Shown piece by piece: positions 16,971-25,623 of a stretch of 64,000 bases of DNA. The stretch comes from Pseudomonas sp. CFBP 13711 (GTDB lineage: Bacteria > Pseudomonadota > Gammaproteobacteria > Pseudomonadales > Pseudomonadaceae): the NCBI RefSeq assembly GCF_014842265.1, contig NZ_JACYVI010000008.1, positions 124,001 to 188,000 of the forward strand, written 5' to 3'. Positions within the stretch are counted from its first letter, which is position 1; each line of letters begins with the position of its first letter. A program made the translations under genes and the position numbers. Below the pieces are notes generated by a model. The model made no database searches. It saw nothing but the letters and a program-made list of their open reading frames with translations, and was not told where the DNA came from.

Positions 16971-17839
16971 CTGAAACCGGCGATCTGCAAATACGAAGTC
17001 GTTATTTGATCACCCCAGAGCAAAGCGATCCACCCCGCGAGCGCCAGATAAGGACCGAAGGGGATCGGCGTGCTGGTTTCGACATTGCGCAAACGCAGCA
17101 GAATCAGGCCCAACACCGCCCCGACAATCGACGACAGCAGAATCGTCAACGGCAGAATCTGCCACCCGCCCCACGCGCCGAGCATGGCCAGCAACTTGAA
17201 GTCGCCGTAACCCATGCCTTCCTTGCCGGTGATCAGCTTGAACAGCCAGAACACACACCACAACACCAGATACCCGGCGACCGCGCCCCACAGTGCGTCG
17301 GTCAGCGACGTGAACAGCCCGAGCGCGTTGACGATCAGGCCCAGCCACAACAGCGGCAACACGATTGCGTCCGGCAGAAGCTGGTGGTCGGCATCGATCA
17401 GGCTCATCGACAACAGTCCCCACGTAAGTACCAGCATTGCCCCTGCCTGCCAGCCGAAACCGAAATGCCAGGCAATAAAGGCCGAGAGTAAGCCACACGC
17501 CAATTCAACGAGGGGGTAGCGCTTGCTGATGGGGGCTTTGCACTGGGAACACTTGCCGCCTAGAAGCAGGTAGCTCACGACGGGGATGTTCTCCCATGCG
17601 CGGATTTTGTGTGAGCAATGCGGGCAGCGGGAGTGGGGGAGGATGAGGTTGAAGGTTTGTAGTTGCGGCTCGGGGGGGAGGTCGAGCATTTCCCGGGACT
17701 GGGTTTTCCAGTCGCGGATCATCATTTTGGGCAGGCGATAGACGACGACGTTGAGGAAACTGCCGACGAGCAGGCCCAAGACGAGTGCGCATAAAACAAA
17801 GGCCAGCGGGGAACTGGCCAGGAGGTCGAGGAGGGGCAT
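16967..17839 (-). CDS. pilD: Type IV prepilin peptidase / N-methyltransferase
   Basis: A 290-residue polytopic inner-membrane aspartyl protease. It cleaves prepilin leaders after Gly and methylates the new N-terminal Phe; it also serves type II secretion pseudopilins. The cytoplasmic zinc-like site is CPHCSHKI...CSQCKAPI. The catalytic aspartates are in LIDADHQLLPD and GYGDFKLLAMLG. Its substrate pilA lies about 3 kb away in this window. It starts 2 bases after the pilC stop. Confidence 0.96.
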   Translation of the reverse strand: MPLLDLLASSPLAFVLCALVLGLLVGSFLNVVVYRLPKMMIRDWKTQSREMLDLPPEPQLQTFNLILPHSRCPHCSHKIRAWENIPVVSYLLLGGKCSQCKAPISKRYPLVELACGLLSAFIAWHFGFGWQAGAMLVLTWGLLSMSLIDADHQLLPDAIVLPLLWLGLIVNALGLFTSLTDALWGAVAGYLVLWCVFWLFKLITGKEGMGYGDFKLLAMLGAWGGWQILPLTILLSSIVGAVLGLILLRLRNVETSTPIPFGPYLALAGWIALLWGDQITTSYLQIAGFR

Positions 17840-17841
17840 GG

Positions 17842-19059
17842 TTAGACGACGCTGCCGAGTTTGAAGATTGGGAGGTACATAGCGATAACAAGCCCACCGA
17901 CTATGACACCAAGAAAAGCCATGATCAGGGGTTCCATGAGGCTGGTAAGACTATCGACCATATTATCGACTTCTTCCTCATAGTAAGTGGCAACCTTATC
18001 TAGCATTGAGTCCAAAGCCCCGGACTCCTCACCAATAGCAGTCATTTGCACCGCAAGCATGGGAAACACCCCAGTACTACGCATAGAAAAATTTAGCTGC
18101 ATGCCGGTGGACACATCTTGCTTGATCTTATTAACTGCGTTTTTAAATACGATATTGCCCGTGGCCCCTGATACGGAATCCAAGGCCTCTACGAGCGGCA
18201 CGCCGGCGGAAAAGGTCGTGGAAAGGGTTCTTGCATAGCGAGCTACTGCAGACTTATAGAGTAGCGGACCGATCACTGGAATTTTGAGTACGGCACGATC
18301 GACCCAATTCCGAAATTTTTCTGAGCTTTTATGAATTCGCTTCAAACCTAGATAAAGTGCTACTAAAGCGGCGAGTATTATATACCAGTAGCCCTGTACG
18401 AACTCTGAAAGGTGAACAACCATCAATGTGAATGCGGGAAGTTCGGCGCCAAAGCCTTCAAATATAGACTGAAATTGCGGTACAACTTTTACGAGAAGTA
18501 TAGCGGTTACGACGAAAGCGACCACAACAACCGCAATGGGGTAACTCATTGCTTTTTTGATTTTTGACTTAAGAGATTCTGTTTTTTCTTTATACGTTGC
18601 TACGCGATCGAGCAGCGTCTCCAGTGCGCCAGCCTGTTCACCCGCGTCCACAAGATTGCAATATAAATCATCAAAGTATTCGGGCTTTTGACGAAGCGAT
18701 GTCGCTAAGCTGTGGCCGGAGGCGACGCTCTGTTTGATGTCGTCCAGCAATTTTCGCATTTTCGGGTTTTCCGAACCCTCTCCGATGATTTCAAACGACT
18801 GTAATAGGGGTACCCCGGCTTTCATCATGGTTGCCATTTGACGCGTGAAAAACGCGATATCCAACGGTTTTATTCTTTTCCCGCCGCCAAGTATTGAAAT
18901 AGATTTCTTTCGAACCTTTGTAGGGTTAATTCCTTGTTTTCGCAGCTGGGCCTTGACGAGCGCAGGGTTATGTCCGTTGAGCTCGCCATTGACCTTGTTG
19001 CCTTTTTTATCGAGCCCTTCCCAAGTAAAGACGCTGACTTTTACTGCTTTGATCGCCAT
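17842..19059 (-). CDS. pilC: Type IV pilus inner-membrane platform protein PilC
   Basis: A 405-residue GspF/PilC-family protein that anchors the pilus motor to the inner membrane. Two repeated domains are visible: FFTRQMATMMKAGVPLLQSF near residue 75 and YARTLSTTFSAGVPLVEAL near 280. Each precedes a transmembrane pair. The C-terminus ends in a hydrophobic helix (LMEPLIMAFLGVIVGGLV). It lies between pilB and pilD with 2-base gaps. GC content is visibly lower than in pilD and falls further toward pilA, a sign of the variable pilin region. Confidence 0.96.
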   Translation of the reverse strand: MAIKAVKVSVFTWEGLDKKGNKVNGELNGHNPALVKAQLRKQGINPTKVRKKSISILGGGKRIKPLDIAFFTRQMATMMKAGVPLLQSFEIIGEGSENPKMRKLLDDIKQSVASGHSLATSLRQKPEYFDDLYCNLVDAGEQAGALETLLDRVATYKEKTESLKSKIKKAMSYPIAVVVVAFVVTAILLVKVVPQFQSIFEGFGAELPAFTLMVVHLSEFVQGYWYIILAALVALYLGLKRIHKSSEKFRNWVDRAVLKIPVIGPLLYKSAVARYARTLSTTFSAGVPLVEALDSVSGATGNIVFKNAVNKIKQDVSTGMQLNFSMRSTGVFPMLAVQMTAIGEESGALDSMLDKVATYYEEEVDNMVDSLTSLMEPLIMAFLGVIVGGLVIAMYLPIFKLGSVV

Positions 19060-19061
19060 CG

Positions 19062-20756
19062 TTAGTCCTTGGTTACCCTATTGATTTCTTCCAGGCTGGT
19101 CAGCCCATGCATGGCCTTTAGAAGCCCGGAGGTACGCAGGTCGTTGTAACCGTCTTTGCGCATTTGTGTCGCGATATCAATCGAGTTACCTTCCTCCATA
19201 ATGATGCGTTCCAGTGCAGGAGTGTTTTTCACGACTTCATATATGCCGACTCGCCCCTTGTATCCTGCGTTGCAATGCTCACAGCCTACCGGGGAGTAAA
19301 GCTTGAAGCTGCCGATACGGTCCTCGGGGAATCCCTCAGATAGCAAAGTATCCCGCGGTACCGAAATTTCCTTCTTGCAGTGAGGGCATAACTTTCGAGC
19401 AAGGCGCTGGGCAATGATTAGGTTAATGGCGGTGGCTATGTTAAATGCCGCAACGCCCATATGATGCAGGCGGGTCAGGGTCTCGGCTGCACTGTTGGTA
19501 TGCAGCGTGGATAGGACCATGTGGCCGGTTTGCGACGCTTTTATCGCTATCTCGGCAGTCTCCAAATCACGGATTTCGCCCACCATGATGACGTCAGGAT
19601 CCTGACGTAAAAATGCTCGGAGTGCTTGAGAGAAATCCATTCCTTGTCTGGGGTTGACGTTGACCTGATTAATACCTTCCAGGTTGATTTCCACTGGGTC
19701 TTCTGCGGTGGAAATATTGATATCTGTGGTGTTAAGGATGTTAAGCCCTGTGTAGAGCGATACGGTTTTGCCAGAACCCGTCGGCCCCGTTACCAAGATC
19801 ATTCCCTGCGGCTTGCTCAACGCCTCCAGATACAGCGCCTTTTGTTCTGGTTCATAGCCAAGCGCATCAATTCCCATTTGCGCGCTGGTGGGATCTAGGA
19901 TCCTCATTACGATTTTCTCGCCCCATAGCGTAGGCAGGGTATTTACTCGAAAGTCGATGGCTCGGTTTTTTGATATACGGAGCTTTATTCTGCCATCTTG
20001 TGGTCTGCGGCGCTCTGAGATATCCAATCCCGCCATTACTTTGAGCCGCGCGGCGATGCGACCTGCCAGCTGGGTCGGTGGTTTTGCCACCTCATGCAGA
20101 ATACCGTCAGTACGTAGACGTACTCTAAAGATCTTCTCGTATGGCTCAAAATGTAGGTCCGACGAACCTAGCCGGATAGCGTCCATTAACATTTTGTTCA
20201 CGAAGCGTACGACTGGCGCATCCTCAGCGTCGACTTCACTGAGCATCGTCTCCTTGCTATCGGAGGTAGTCTCAATCTCTAGACTCAGATCAACATCGGC
20301 CATCTCGCCGAGGCCGGTGCTAGTATCGAAAAACTTGTCAATGCCCGCCGTCAGCTTATCGTCTTCAATCAGGATAGCTTCAGTGGTCAGGCCGGTACTG
20401 AACTGAATGTCGGTGATCGCTTGGTGGTTGGTAGGGTCCGAAACCCCTACGAATAGCTTGTTACCGCGCCGCCACAGTGGCAGAGCATGATGCTGGCGGA
20501 TCAGCTTCTCGCTAACCAATCCTCTAGGCTGACTATCTTTGTCGAGGTTGGTCAAATCCAAGAAAGGCAGGCCGAATTGGTCGGAGGCCATTTCCGCAAG
20601 AACCAGGCTATTGACGAGCTTACTTTGTACGAGGTAGCTCACCAGCGAAAGCCGGTCTTTTCGTGCTTGCTGGTACGCCTGCTGAGCTGTTTTTTCGTCG
20701 AGTAATTCAGCGACGACGAGCTGTTTAGCTAAACCGGTTAGGACGACATCAGTCAT
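19062..20756 (-). CDS. pilB: Type IV pilus assembly ATPase PilB
   Basis: A 564-residue hexameric extension ATPase. It has an N-terminal MshEN-like domain, Walker A GPTGSGKT, an Asp box, Walker B DPDVIMVGEIRDLETA, a His box (TGHMVLSTLHTNSA), and a C-terminal four-cysteine zinc site (CPHCKKE...CEHCNAGY). The ATG at 20756 (MTDVVLTGLAKQL) is chosen because family homology starts there; the preceding 19 codons are not conserved in my memory of the family. It is transcribed divergently from pilA. Confidence 0.96.
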   Translation of the reverse strand: MTDVVLTGLAKQLVVAELLDEKTAQQAYQQARKDRLSLVSYLVQSKLVNSLVLAEMASDQFGLPFLDLTNLDKDSQPRGLVSEKLIRQHHALPLWRRGNKLFVGVSDPTNHQAITDIQFSTGLTTEAILIEDDKLTAGIDKFFDTSTGLGEMADVDLSLEIETTSDSKETMLSEVDAEDAPVVRFVNKMLMDAIRLGSSDLHFEPYEKIFRVRLRTDGILHEVAKPPTQLAGRIAARLKVMAGLDISERRRPQDGRIKLRISKNRAIDFRVNTLPTLWGEKIVMRILDPTSAQMGIDALGYEPEQKALYLEALSKPQGMILVTGPTGSGKTVSLYTGLNILNTTDINISTAEDPVEINLEGINQVNVNPRQGMDFSQALRAFLRQDPDVIMVGEIRDLETAEIAIKASQTGHMVLSTLHTNSAAETLTRLHHMGVAAFNIATAINLIIAQRLARKLCPHCKKEISVPRDTLLSEGFPEDRIGSFKLYSPVGCEHCNAGYKGRVGIYEVVKNTPALERIIMEEGNSIDIATQMRKDGYNDLRTSGLLKAMHGLTSLEEINRVTKD

Positions 20757-20916
20757 TACAGCCACCAGATACGGACAAGGCTTGTTTATAGCGCAGTCAG
20801 GCAAGGCTGCCAATCAACCTCCTGCTAGTGACAATAAATGTCACATTCTGCCCAGAATCCAGACCCTACGTACTTTTCATTCATAGCAACGGCTCAATCT
20901 TTGCTATAGCGTTTGT

Positions 20917-20932
20917 TGGCACGGCAAATGCT
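20917..20932 (+). promoter_or_regulatory. Sigma54 promoter of pilA
   Basis: TGGCACGGCAAATGCT matches the RpoN consensus TGGCAC-N5-TTGCA, with exactly 10 bases between the -24 GG and the -12 GC. The start would fall near 20943, about 34 bases before the pilA ATG. RpoN plus the PilS/PilR system is the established control of pilA in Pseudomonas. Confidence 0.8.
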
Positions 20933-20976
20933 TGATCCCTAAGCGTGATCTAATAATTGACGGTGGAGAAGTCGTG

Positions 20977-21387
20977 ATGAACTCACAGAAAGGTTTTACT
21001 TTGATCGAACTGATGATCGTGGTCGCGATCATCGGCATCTTGGCGGCAATCGCGCTGCCTGCTTATCAGGATTACACAGGTAAATCGCAGTTAGGGGCGG
21101 CGCTTGCTGAGATCAATCCGGGCAAAACATTGGCTGAGACAAGAATCAACGAAGGCGCTGCGGCGACTACATCTGTCACTGATATCGGCCTCACCGCTTC
21201 GACTACCCGCTGCGCAACCACTGCATCGGTTGCTGTCGACGGCACCGCCAGCATTTCTTGCGCAATTAAGGGGAACCCGGCAGTGAACAACAAGGCAGTA
21301 ACACTTTCGCGCACCACTGCTGGCGTCTGGAGCTGTACAAACACCACTAAGTACTCTGTGTCGGGCTGCGCGGGCACTGGTACCTGA
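20977..21387 (+). CDS. pilA: Type IV major pilin PilA
   Basis: A 136-residue prepilin. The leader MNSQKG is cut by PilD before FTLIELMIVVAIIGILAAIALPAYQ, the class III signal and assembly helix with the conserved Glu5. Four cysteines lie in the globular part; the last two (WSCTNTTKYSVSGC) form the usual C-terminal disulfide loop. The protein is Thr/Ala-rich and ends in GTGT. The start at 20977 is 15 codons inside the longer frame and has GGAG 7 bases upstream. The globular region is the hypervariable part of the gene. Confidence 0.96.
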   Translation: MNSQKGFTLIELMIVVAIIGILAAIALPAYQDYTGKSQLGAALAEINPGKTLAETRINEGAAATTSVTDIGLTASTTRCATTASVAVDGTASISCAIKGNPAVNNKAVTLSRTTAGVWSCTNTTKYSVSGCAGTGT

Positions 21388-21437
21388 TAAACTCTGCAAT
21401 TTACGACCTGTTACTATAGCGGTCGGTGCGTCAAATG

Positions 21438-21464
21438 AACCCGGCCTTTATACGCCGGGTTTTT
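21438..21464 (+). terminator. Rho-independent terminator of pilA
   Basis: The 8-base-pair stem AACCCGGC/GCCGGGTT with an 8-base loop ends in a T-run. It separates pilA from the tfpO-like gene and may let only partial readthrough pass, as expected for a very abundant pilin and a scarce enzyme. Confidence 0.85.
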
Positions 21465-21500
21465 AATGCTTGTTAGGGTACTTGTTGGGTTGAGGTTGCG

Positions 21501-22973
21501 ATGCGAGACGCAATGAATAGAGGATTTGTTTTTTTTGTGAGCTTGTTTTTTTTTCTATTAATTGCACCCGTTACTCTGCATGCATTCGTGGGGCATGATT
21601 CGCAACGCGTTTTCCAGATTGCTACTGTTCTGGTTTTGTTGGTGATTACTCTTTTCGGTACTTTGGTCCGTCCCCAGCAACTTCTCTCTTTGCGATCCGT
21701 CCAAGTAGTCAGTATTACGTTGTTCGTGCTGGCTTCAAACTCGGTAATACTTGCGCACCAACCGGAGTGGGCTTTAACAGAGTTAGCTTTGATTGCGAGT
21801 TGTATTGGGTCGAGCTTGATAATCGCCGAAAGACGGCGTGACCTGGGGCATCGATTAGATCGGCTACTTTGGATTCTTGTAATCATCCTCTGTACCGTCA
21901 AGTGCGTTCAGTTCGGTGCGGGGTTGCTAGCAGCATTCACAAGCGGTTTCAAAACTTTGGATACCGATATTCTGCTGGAAGGCTTCTCAAACAAACGTTT
22001 TTATGGGCAGTTTCAGACGTTTACGCTTCCTCTACTAGCGTTTTCGTTATTAGCTATTACTAGGCCGGCGGAAAAAAAGTGGGCTTTTATCTTGCTCACT
22101 TGCTGGTGGGTGGTCGCCATCTCGGGCGGGACGCGGGGCACGTGGATGGGCATGGCGGGCGCCGCTGCAGTGCTAGCGCTTTGTGGTATTCAAGGTCGGC
22201 GCTGGGTCGGCTGGCAGGTGCTCGCGATGCTTGCCGGCCTGACATTATTCTGGTTGCTCTTCAACATTTTGCCGAGCAAGTTGGATATTGAAGTTGTGAA
22301 TTTCGCAGGCGACAGGCTAAGCACATCGCTCTCCGCCCGTGAAATTATTTGGCACCAAGCGTGGGAAATGATTAAGGAGCGGCCGCTCCTAGGGTTCGGC
22401 CCTATGCACTTCGCTGACATCCCTAATCCCGTAGCGGCACATCCCCATCAAGCTATCTTGCAGTGGGCCTGCGAATGGGGGATCCCTTCTACACTTTTGG
22501 TAATGTGGCTCGTCTCTAAAGGATTATGGGCTACGTTCCGTTTGATTCGCGCGAACCACAGGTCGACTGAGTCTGTGGACTTATTGCGAGTCTGTCTGTT
22601 CGCGAGTTTGATTGGCGCGTTGACTCAGTCAATGGTCGATGGCGTTATCGTAATGCCTTACTCGCAGCTGTGGCTCGCCATTGTCGTGGGCTGGCTGATC
22701 GGCATCCATGAATTTTCGCCTGCGCCCACGGCGGTTCGGACAATTGGGCAAAGAGGATGGGTTGCCATATTGACATTGGCGGTCGCATATCTGGGCTATA
22801 TAGCCGTTCGCGATGCCCCAAATCTTGAGCAGCGCGAGCAGGTTTACATCCAGGAGCATGGAGGGCGATTCCAACCTCGGTTCTGGATGCAGGGAGTCAT
22901 TGCGCAGCCCGGTGGCCGCTTGTTGGAGCAAACAAATACTGCTAATTTCGCACCATTAATAACGCCGAAATAG
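21501..22973 (+). CDS. tfpO: Pilin glycosyltransferase TfpO-like, O-antigen ligase/Wzy superfamily
   Basis: A 490-residue polytopic inner-membrane protein with about a dozen hydrophobic segments and the Wzy_C signature region (GGTRGTWMGM; LSTSLSAREIIWHQAWEMIKERPLLGFGP, the last as a longer conserved block; AHPHQAILQWACEWG). By position directly after pilA and before tRNA-Thr it corresponds to TfpO/PilO of P. aeruginosa group I strains, which adds one O-antigen unit to the pilin C-terminus. The start at 21501 has GAGG 6 bases upstream. Its last codons and stop (22971-22973) lie within tRNA-Thr. Function is by context and superfamily, not proven. Confidence 0.82.
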   Translation: MRDAMNRGFVFFVSLFFFLLIAPVTLHAFVGHDSQRVFQIATVLVLLVITLFGTLVRPQQLLSLRSVQVVSITLFVLASNSVILAHQPEWALTELALIASCIGSSLIIAERRRDLGHRLDRLLWILVIILCTVKCVQFGAGLLAAFTSGFKTLDTDILLEGFSNKRFYGQFQTFTLPLLAFSLLAITRPAEKKWAFILLTCWWVVAISGGTRGTWMGMAGAAAVLALCGIQGRRWVGWQVLAMLAGLTLFWLLFNILPSKLDIEVVNFAGDRLSTSLSAREIIWHQAWEMIKERPLLGFGPMHFADIPNPVAAHPHQAILQWACEWGIPSTLLVMWLVSKGLWATFRLIRANHRSTESVDLLRVCLFASLIGALTQSMVDGVIVMPYSQLWLAIVVGWLIGIHEFSPAPTAVRTIGQRGWVAILTLAVAYLGYIAVRDAPNLEQREQVYIQEHGGRFQPRFWMQGVIAQPGGRLLEQTNTANFAPLITPK

Positions 22974-23039
22974 CTCAGTCGGTAGAGCAGCGCACTCGTA
23001 ACGCGAAGGTCGTAGGTTCGATTCCTATTTTCGGCACCA
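22964..23039 (+). tRNA. tRNA-Thr(CGT)
   Basis: A 76-base cloverleaf with acceptor strands GCCGAAA/TTTCGGC, D-arm GCTCAGTCGGTAGAGC, anticodon loop ctCGTaa, T-arm GTAGGTTCGATTCCTAT and an encoded CCA. The first 10 bases double as the end of the tfpO-like coding sequence. This tRNA is the known border of the variable pilin cassette in Pseudomonas and a likely recombination anchor. Confidence 0.96.
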
Positions 23040-23231
23040 TTTCTCATCAGCGTTCACATAGAAGCCCAAAGCTCAACGAGCATAAGCGTCAACCCGAGCA
23101 TCACTCCGGTCTCGCGACCTTCCTCCGTAGTTATAAAAAGGTCGGTTCGTGTTACCTCCATCGAATAGCTCCATCTCTCCAATCTGCCCGACTCGCCAGC
23201 ATCACGGTTCCTGCCAGAAGGTGTATTTGCA

Positions 23232-24467
23232 ATGGAGCTAGCGCCGAGAGCATCACTCATCAAGCAGTTGGCTCCCTTGGCAATGCAGTGGGGCGTGACG
23301 GCTTACTCCGCTGCAGTCTCGTTGGGCCTTTCGGTCCTGTTCGCGCGCAGTATGGGTTCAAGCTCGTTTGGGCATTACACCTACATCTATGTGCTGGTGA
23401 GCGTTCTTGTGCTTATGCAGGATGCAGGTTTCAACACGCTCTTGATGCGGGAGCGTGCGTCGCCATCCGCTGCTCTAAGCACACGTTACTCAGAACTACC
23501 AAGCACTGCGCTGATGCACCTGCTGCTAACAACTTCAGTTTTTCTGTTGCTGGCTGGCGCATTGCACCTTTGGGTAGACGGGCCTGCTCTCATGGCCGGC
23601 ATCTTCTGCTTCGCCATGATAACTCTCACTCAATGGCAGTCCTCTTGGTTTAAGGGCGCCGGAAATTTTGAACGAGATGCCCAGTTTCTTTTCTATGGCA
23701 GAACCGTAAGCGCCTTGCTTGTACTTGGATCGGTGCTCATCGCTGGCGCTGCCCCGGTGTCGATTTTTCTTGCTTGGGGGCTTGGCCTCGGGCTGACACT
23801 CGCGTGTCACTTCAAGCACTTCCCAGCGCTGCGCCGAATCGAGTGGAAGGTGCCGGTTTGGGCCTACCGCAGTTCGTTGAGTTTCTTCGCGGTCGGCCTT
23901 GCTTCCACTCTCTATCACCACATTGACATCATCATTCTCCGGCACCTGTTGGGAGAAGTGCCTGCGATTGGTCAGTATGCGGTAGCGACGCGGATCCAGG
24001 ACGGCCTGATGGCGCTGGCTACGCCGGTGGCTCTGATGCTATTTCGGAGGATGAGAATACTGGCAGTGGATGGCGACGAGGGAAGCCGATTCAGCCGCAA
24101 CTCAGTAGTTGGAGCGGCGTTCGTTGGTTTGCTTTTGGCGGTGGGCGGATGGGTACTTGGCCCTTGGGTAGTAGGCCTCTTGTTCGGAAGCGATTACTCG
24201 GATGGGGCCCACACCATCATTCGTCTGCTGTTCGCCGGACTGATTTTTGCGCTTCCAAACTATGTGATGGAGCAGCATGCCATCGCCACCCAGCAGGAAC
24301 GATGGTTTGCGAAGAGCTTAATTATTGCCGTTACAGTGAACGTCGCACTGAACTTGATATTGATTCCGGTCATGGGCGTTGATGGCGCGGCGCTTGCGAC
24401 TGTGCTGACTGAGATATGCCTATGTTCTGCGCTTTGCTTGAAGCTGCGCCGGACCTTGTTTAGTTGA
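23232..24467 (+). CDS. Wzx-like oligosaccharide flippase (polysaccharide biosynthesis protein)
   Basis: A 411-residue integral membrane protein of the MATE/Wzx (MOP) superfamily with about 12 helices. The N-terminal segment (PLAMQWGVTAYSAAVSLGLSVLFARSMG, quoted as helix 1) and the SSSFGHYTYIYVLVSVLV region are typical. The ending (NVALNLILIPVMGVDGAALATVL) is the conserved flippase helix pair. It probably moves lipid-linked sugar units to the periplasmic side. Its place just after tfpO and tRNA-Thr suggests supply of glycan for pilin decoration. That link is inference; no sugar synthesis genes are next to it. Confidence 0.85.
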   Translation: MELAPRASLIKQLAPLAMQWGVTAYSAAVSLGLSVLFARSMGSSSFGHYTYIYVLVSVLVLMQDAGFNTLLMRERASPSAALSTRYSELPSTALMHLLLTTSVFLLLAGALHLWVDGPALMAGIFCFAMITLTQWQSSWFKGAGNFERDAQFLFYGRTVSALLVLGSVLIAGAAPVSIFLAWGLGLGLTLACHFKHFPALRRIEWKVPVWAYRSSLSFFAVGLASTLYHHIDIIILRHLLGEVPAIGQYAVATRIQDGLMALATPVALMLFRRMRILAVDGDEGSRFSRNSVVGAAFVGLLLAVGGWVLGPWVVGLLFGSDYSDGAHTIIRLLFAGLIFALPNYVMEQHAIATQQERWFAKSLIIAVTVNVALNLILIPVMGVDGAALATVLTEICLCSALCLKLRRTLFS

Positions 24468-24503
24468 TTATTTAAGGCCGACGGAGTCATGCCTTAAAAT
24501 GCA

Positions 24504-24528
24504 CAGCGCCCAGGGGAATAGGGCGCTG
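24504..24528 (-). terminator. Hairpin, probable terminator of the 39-residue ORF
   Basis: CAGCGCCC/GGGCGCTG form an 8-base-pair stem. On the minus strand it is followed by TGCATTTT, a modest T-run, 16 bases after the stop of the small ORF. On the plus strand no T-run follows. Confidence 0.5.
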
Positions 24529-24543
24529 AGGGTCAAAAAGCGA

Positions 24544-24663
24544 TCAACAAATCCCCGGTGGTATCCCGTCCTTATTGAAATCCTTCAATCGCTCCTTCTC
24601 CTCTTCAGTCGAATGAGCCGGGACATCCTCTTCAGGTTCGACAGGTTGCTTCTCGTCAGCCAT
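24544..24663 (-). CDS. Small hypothetical protein, 39 aa
   Basis: ATG at 24663 follows GAGGAGATGACT, an excellent ribosome-binding site. The 39-residue product is very acidic and Lys-rich: MADEKQPVEPEEDVPAHS, then TEEEKERLKDFNKDGIPPG ending in Ile-Cys. It is hydrophilic with no membrane segment. The KDFNKDGIPPG tail looks like a folded motif rather than chance. It lies between the flippase gene and nadC on the nadC strand, 111 bases beyond the nadC stop. I do not recognise a family. Confidence 0.6.
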   Translation of the reverse strand: MADEKQPVEPEEDVPAHSTEEEKERLKDFNKDGIPPGIC

Positions 24664-24774
24664 AGTCATCTCCTCATTCGTCTAATCACCAATTCGATCT
24701 TAGGGATCTCGAGCCCATAACAAGCAGAGCCCGAGAAACCGGCGCAGTTCAACCTTTAAGACGCTGCCACAACC

Positions 24775-25623
24775 TCAGAGGCTCAGTCGCATCGACAAAT
24801 CCACAGCCTTCACATCCTTAGTCAGCGTCCCAATAGAAATGTAATCAACGCCAGTCTCGGCAATGGTGCGCAACGTCGCGTCAGTCACACCCCCGCTGGC
24901 CTCCAGCTTGGCGCGACCCGCCGTGAGGCGCACGGCTTCGCGCATGTCGTCCAGGCTCAGTTCATCAAGCATGATGATGTCAGCGCCGCCATCGAGGGCC
25001 TGTTTGAGTTCGTCGAGGCTCTCCACTTCGATTTCCACGGGCTTGCCCGGCGCGATCTTGTGCGCGGCGGTAATGGCTTCGGCAATACCGCCACACGCGG
25101 CGATGTGGTTTTCCTTGATCAGGAAGGCGTCGAACAAGCCGATGCGGTGGTTATGACAGCCGCCGCAGGTGACGGCATATTTCTGCGCCATTCTCAGGCC
25201 CGGGAGGGTTTTGCGAGTGTCGAGCAGTTTGACCTGAGTGTCGGCAACCATGTCGGCGTAGCGCTGCGCGCGGGTGGCAACGCCTGACAGCAGCTGCAGA
25301 AAGTTGAGAGCGCTGCGTTCGCCCGTCAGCAGGGAACGGGCGGGACCTTCCAGGTGGAACAGCGCTTGATTGGGCTGCACGCGATCGCCGTCAACAATCT
25401 GCCAATGCACGGCGACGCGCGGATCAAGCTGACGGAAAACAGCATCGACCCACGCCGTGCCTGCAATCACTGCAGCGTCCCGGGAAATGACGGTGGCTTT
25501 GGCCAGTCGCTCCGCCGGAATCAGCTGCGCGGTGATGTCGCCACTGCCCACATCCTCCAGCAACGCACGGCGCACGTTGGCTTCGATTTCGGCAGTGAGG
25601 GCGTCAAGACGTAGGTTTGGCAT
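24775..25623 (-). CDS. nadC: Nicotinate-nucleotide diphosphorylase (carboxylating)
   Basis: A 282-residue quinolinate phosphoribosyltransferase. It converts quinolinate and PRPP to nicotinate mononucleotide, CO2 and PPi in NAD synthesis. Motifs are LLEDVGSGDITAQLIP, GERSALNFLQLLSGVATR, LDTRKTLPGLRMAQKYAV with the PRPP-binding region, GGCHNHRIGLFDAFLIKENH, and LEASGGV. The ATG at 25623 follows GGAG by 6 bases and is used in place of one 4 codons upstream. The position next to the pilin genes is standard in Pseudomonas. Confidence 0.97.
   Translation of the reverse strand: MPNLRLDALTAEIEANVRRALLEDVGSGDITAQLIPAERLAKATVISRDAAVIAGTAWVDAVFRQLDPRVAVHWQIVDGDRVQPNQALFHLEGPARSLLTGERSALNFLQLLSGVATRAQRYADMVADTQVKLLDTRKTLPGLRMAQKYAVTCGGCHNHRIGLFDAFLIKENHIAACGGIAEAITAAHKIAPGKPVEIEVESLDELKQALDGGADIIMLDELSLDDMREAVRLTAGRAKLEASGGVTDATLRTIAETGVDYISIGTLTKDVKAVDLSMRLSL

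Noticed and set aside
23054..23161. 35-codon minus-strand frame with a GGAG-like RBS between tRNA-Thr and the flippase gene
   Set aside because: Weakly protein-like (short hydrophobic tail only) and no supporting terminator or recognised family; kept out for lack of evidence.
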